Notes under the pieces: generated by a model | Database searches by the model: none | What the model was told of the DNA's origin: nothing | What the model saw: only the letters and a program-made list of their open reading frames with translations | NCBI RefSeq assembly: GCF_003858535.1 | Contig: NZ_RQTJ01000032.1 | Span: 1-33,936 of the forward strand | Source: Paenimyroides viscosum | GTDB taxonomy: Bacteria; Bacteroidota; Bacteroidia; Flavobacteriales; Flavobacteriaceae | Direction of reading: 5' to 3' | DNA length: 33,936 nucleotides | Shown here: one piece after another, positions 33,860 through 33,936 of the stretch | How positions within the stretch are numbered: the first letter of the stretch is position 1 | Layout of the letters: each line of letters begins with the position of its first letter | Program-made: the position numbers and the translations under genes

Positions 33860-33936
33860 TAGAAATACTAGTGATACCCATAGTGCATTATTAAACGAGA
33901 TTAATTTTTAGGTTGTTAATATTTCTGTCGAATACA

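Overview
The window is AT-rich chromosomal DNA from a Bacteroidota species, almost certainly a Flavobacteriaceae-type organism. The evidence is a type IX secretion (T9SS) C-terminal sorting domain on two secreted proteins, type B ribosomal protein L31, the lineage-typical DUF4199, DUF4293 and GlmU-like genes, a Rho factor with a long Asn/Gln/Lys-rich insert, and promoters of the Bacteroidota form TTG-N19-TAnnTTTG (best copy upstream of rpmE2). No rRNA, tRNA, CRISPR array or transposase was recognised.

Layout. 1-1.7 kb: a 5'-truncated TspO-like membrane protein remnant and a two-domain fasciclin lipoprotein. 1.7-8.7 kb: a GlmU-like nucleotidyltransferase and rpmE2 on the minus strand, then two translationally coupled plus-strand pairs, DUF4199 with a dolichol-phosphate-type glycosyltransferase and a phosphosugar mutase with an MsbA-like ABC exporter. 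A REP-like palindromic element lies between the pairs. 8.8-11.1 kb: a compact operon of two DUF2975 membrane proteins (the second broken), a secreted beta-lactamase-fold hydrolase and a YozG-like HTH regulator. 11.1-21.1 kb: mostly housekeeping genes (DUF2971, group III truncated haemoglobin, ndk, a lipoprotein, a MscS-type channel, a HAD phosphatase, an RsmB/NOL1-like RNA methyltransferase, a secreted endonuclease I, a rhodanese, rho, DUF4293), with clear hairpin terminators, several of them bidirectional. 21.1-25.8 kb: a lipoprotein, a HipBST-like tripartite toxin-antitoxin locus with three evenly spaced operators, a small 5'-truncated ORF, and dnaK. 26-33.9 kb: L-serine dehydratase, an ORF interrupted by an in-frame stop, an SH3-domain protein, a DUF4369/redoxin protein, a small membrane protein, a frameshifted AraC-type regulator, a T9SS protein with an in-frame stop just after its signal peptide, and a TraB/GumN-like protein lacking a normal start codon.

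Two points stand out. The hipBST locus is bracketed by two direct copies of the dnaK terminator: a 34-bp core with one mismatch, plus a weaker match into the dnaK 3' end that keeps EEVK-stop. This suggests an insertion or exchange at the 3' end of dnaK. The window also holds an unusual number of broken genes: two in-frame TAA codons, one single-base frameshift, one paralogue with a lost segment, one 5' truncation and one missing start. That suggests recent gene decay, or assembly error that reads would have to exclude. The DUF2975 / serine hydrolase / HTH operon is the best candidate here for a little-described functional module.
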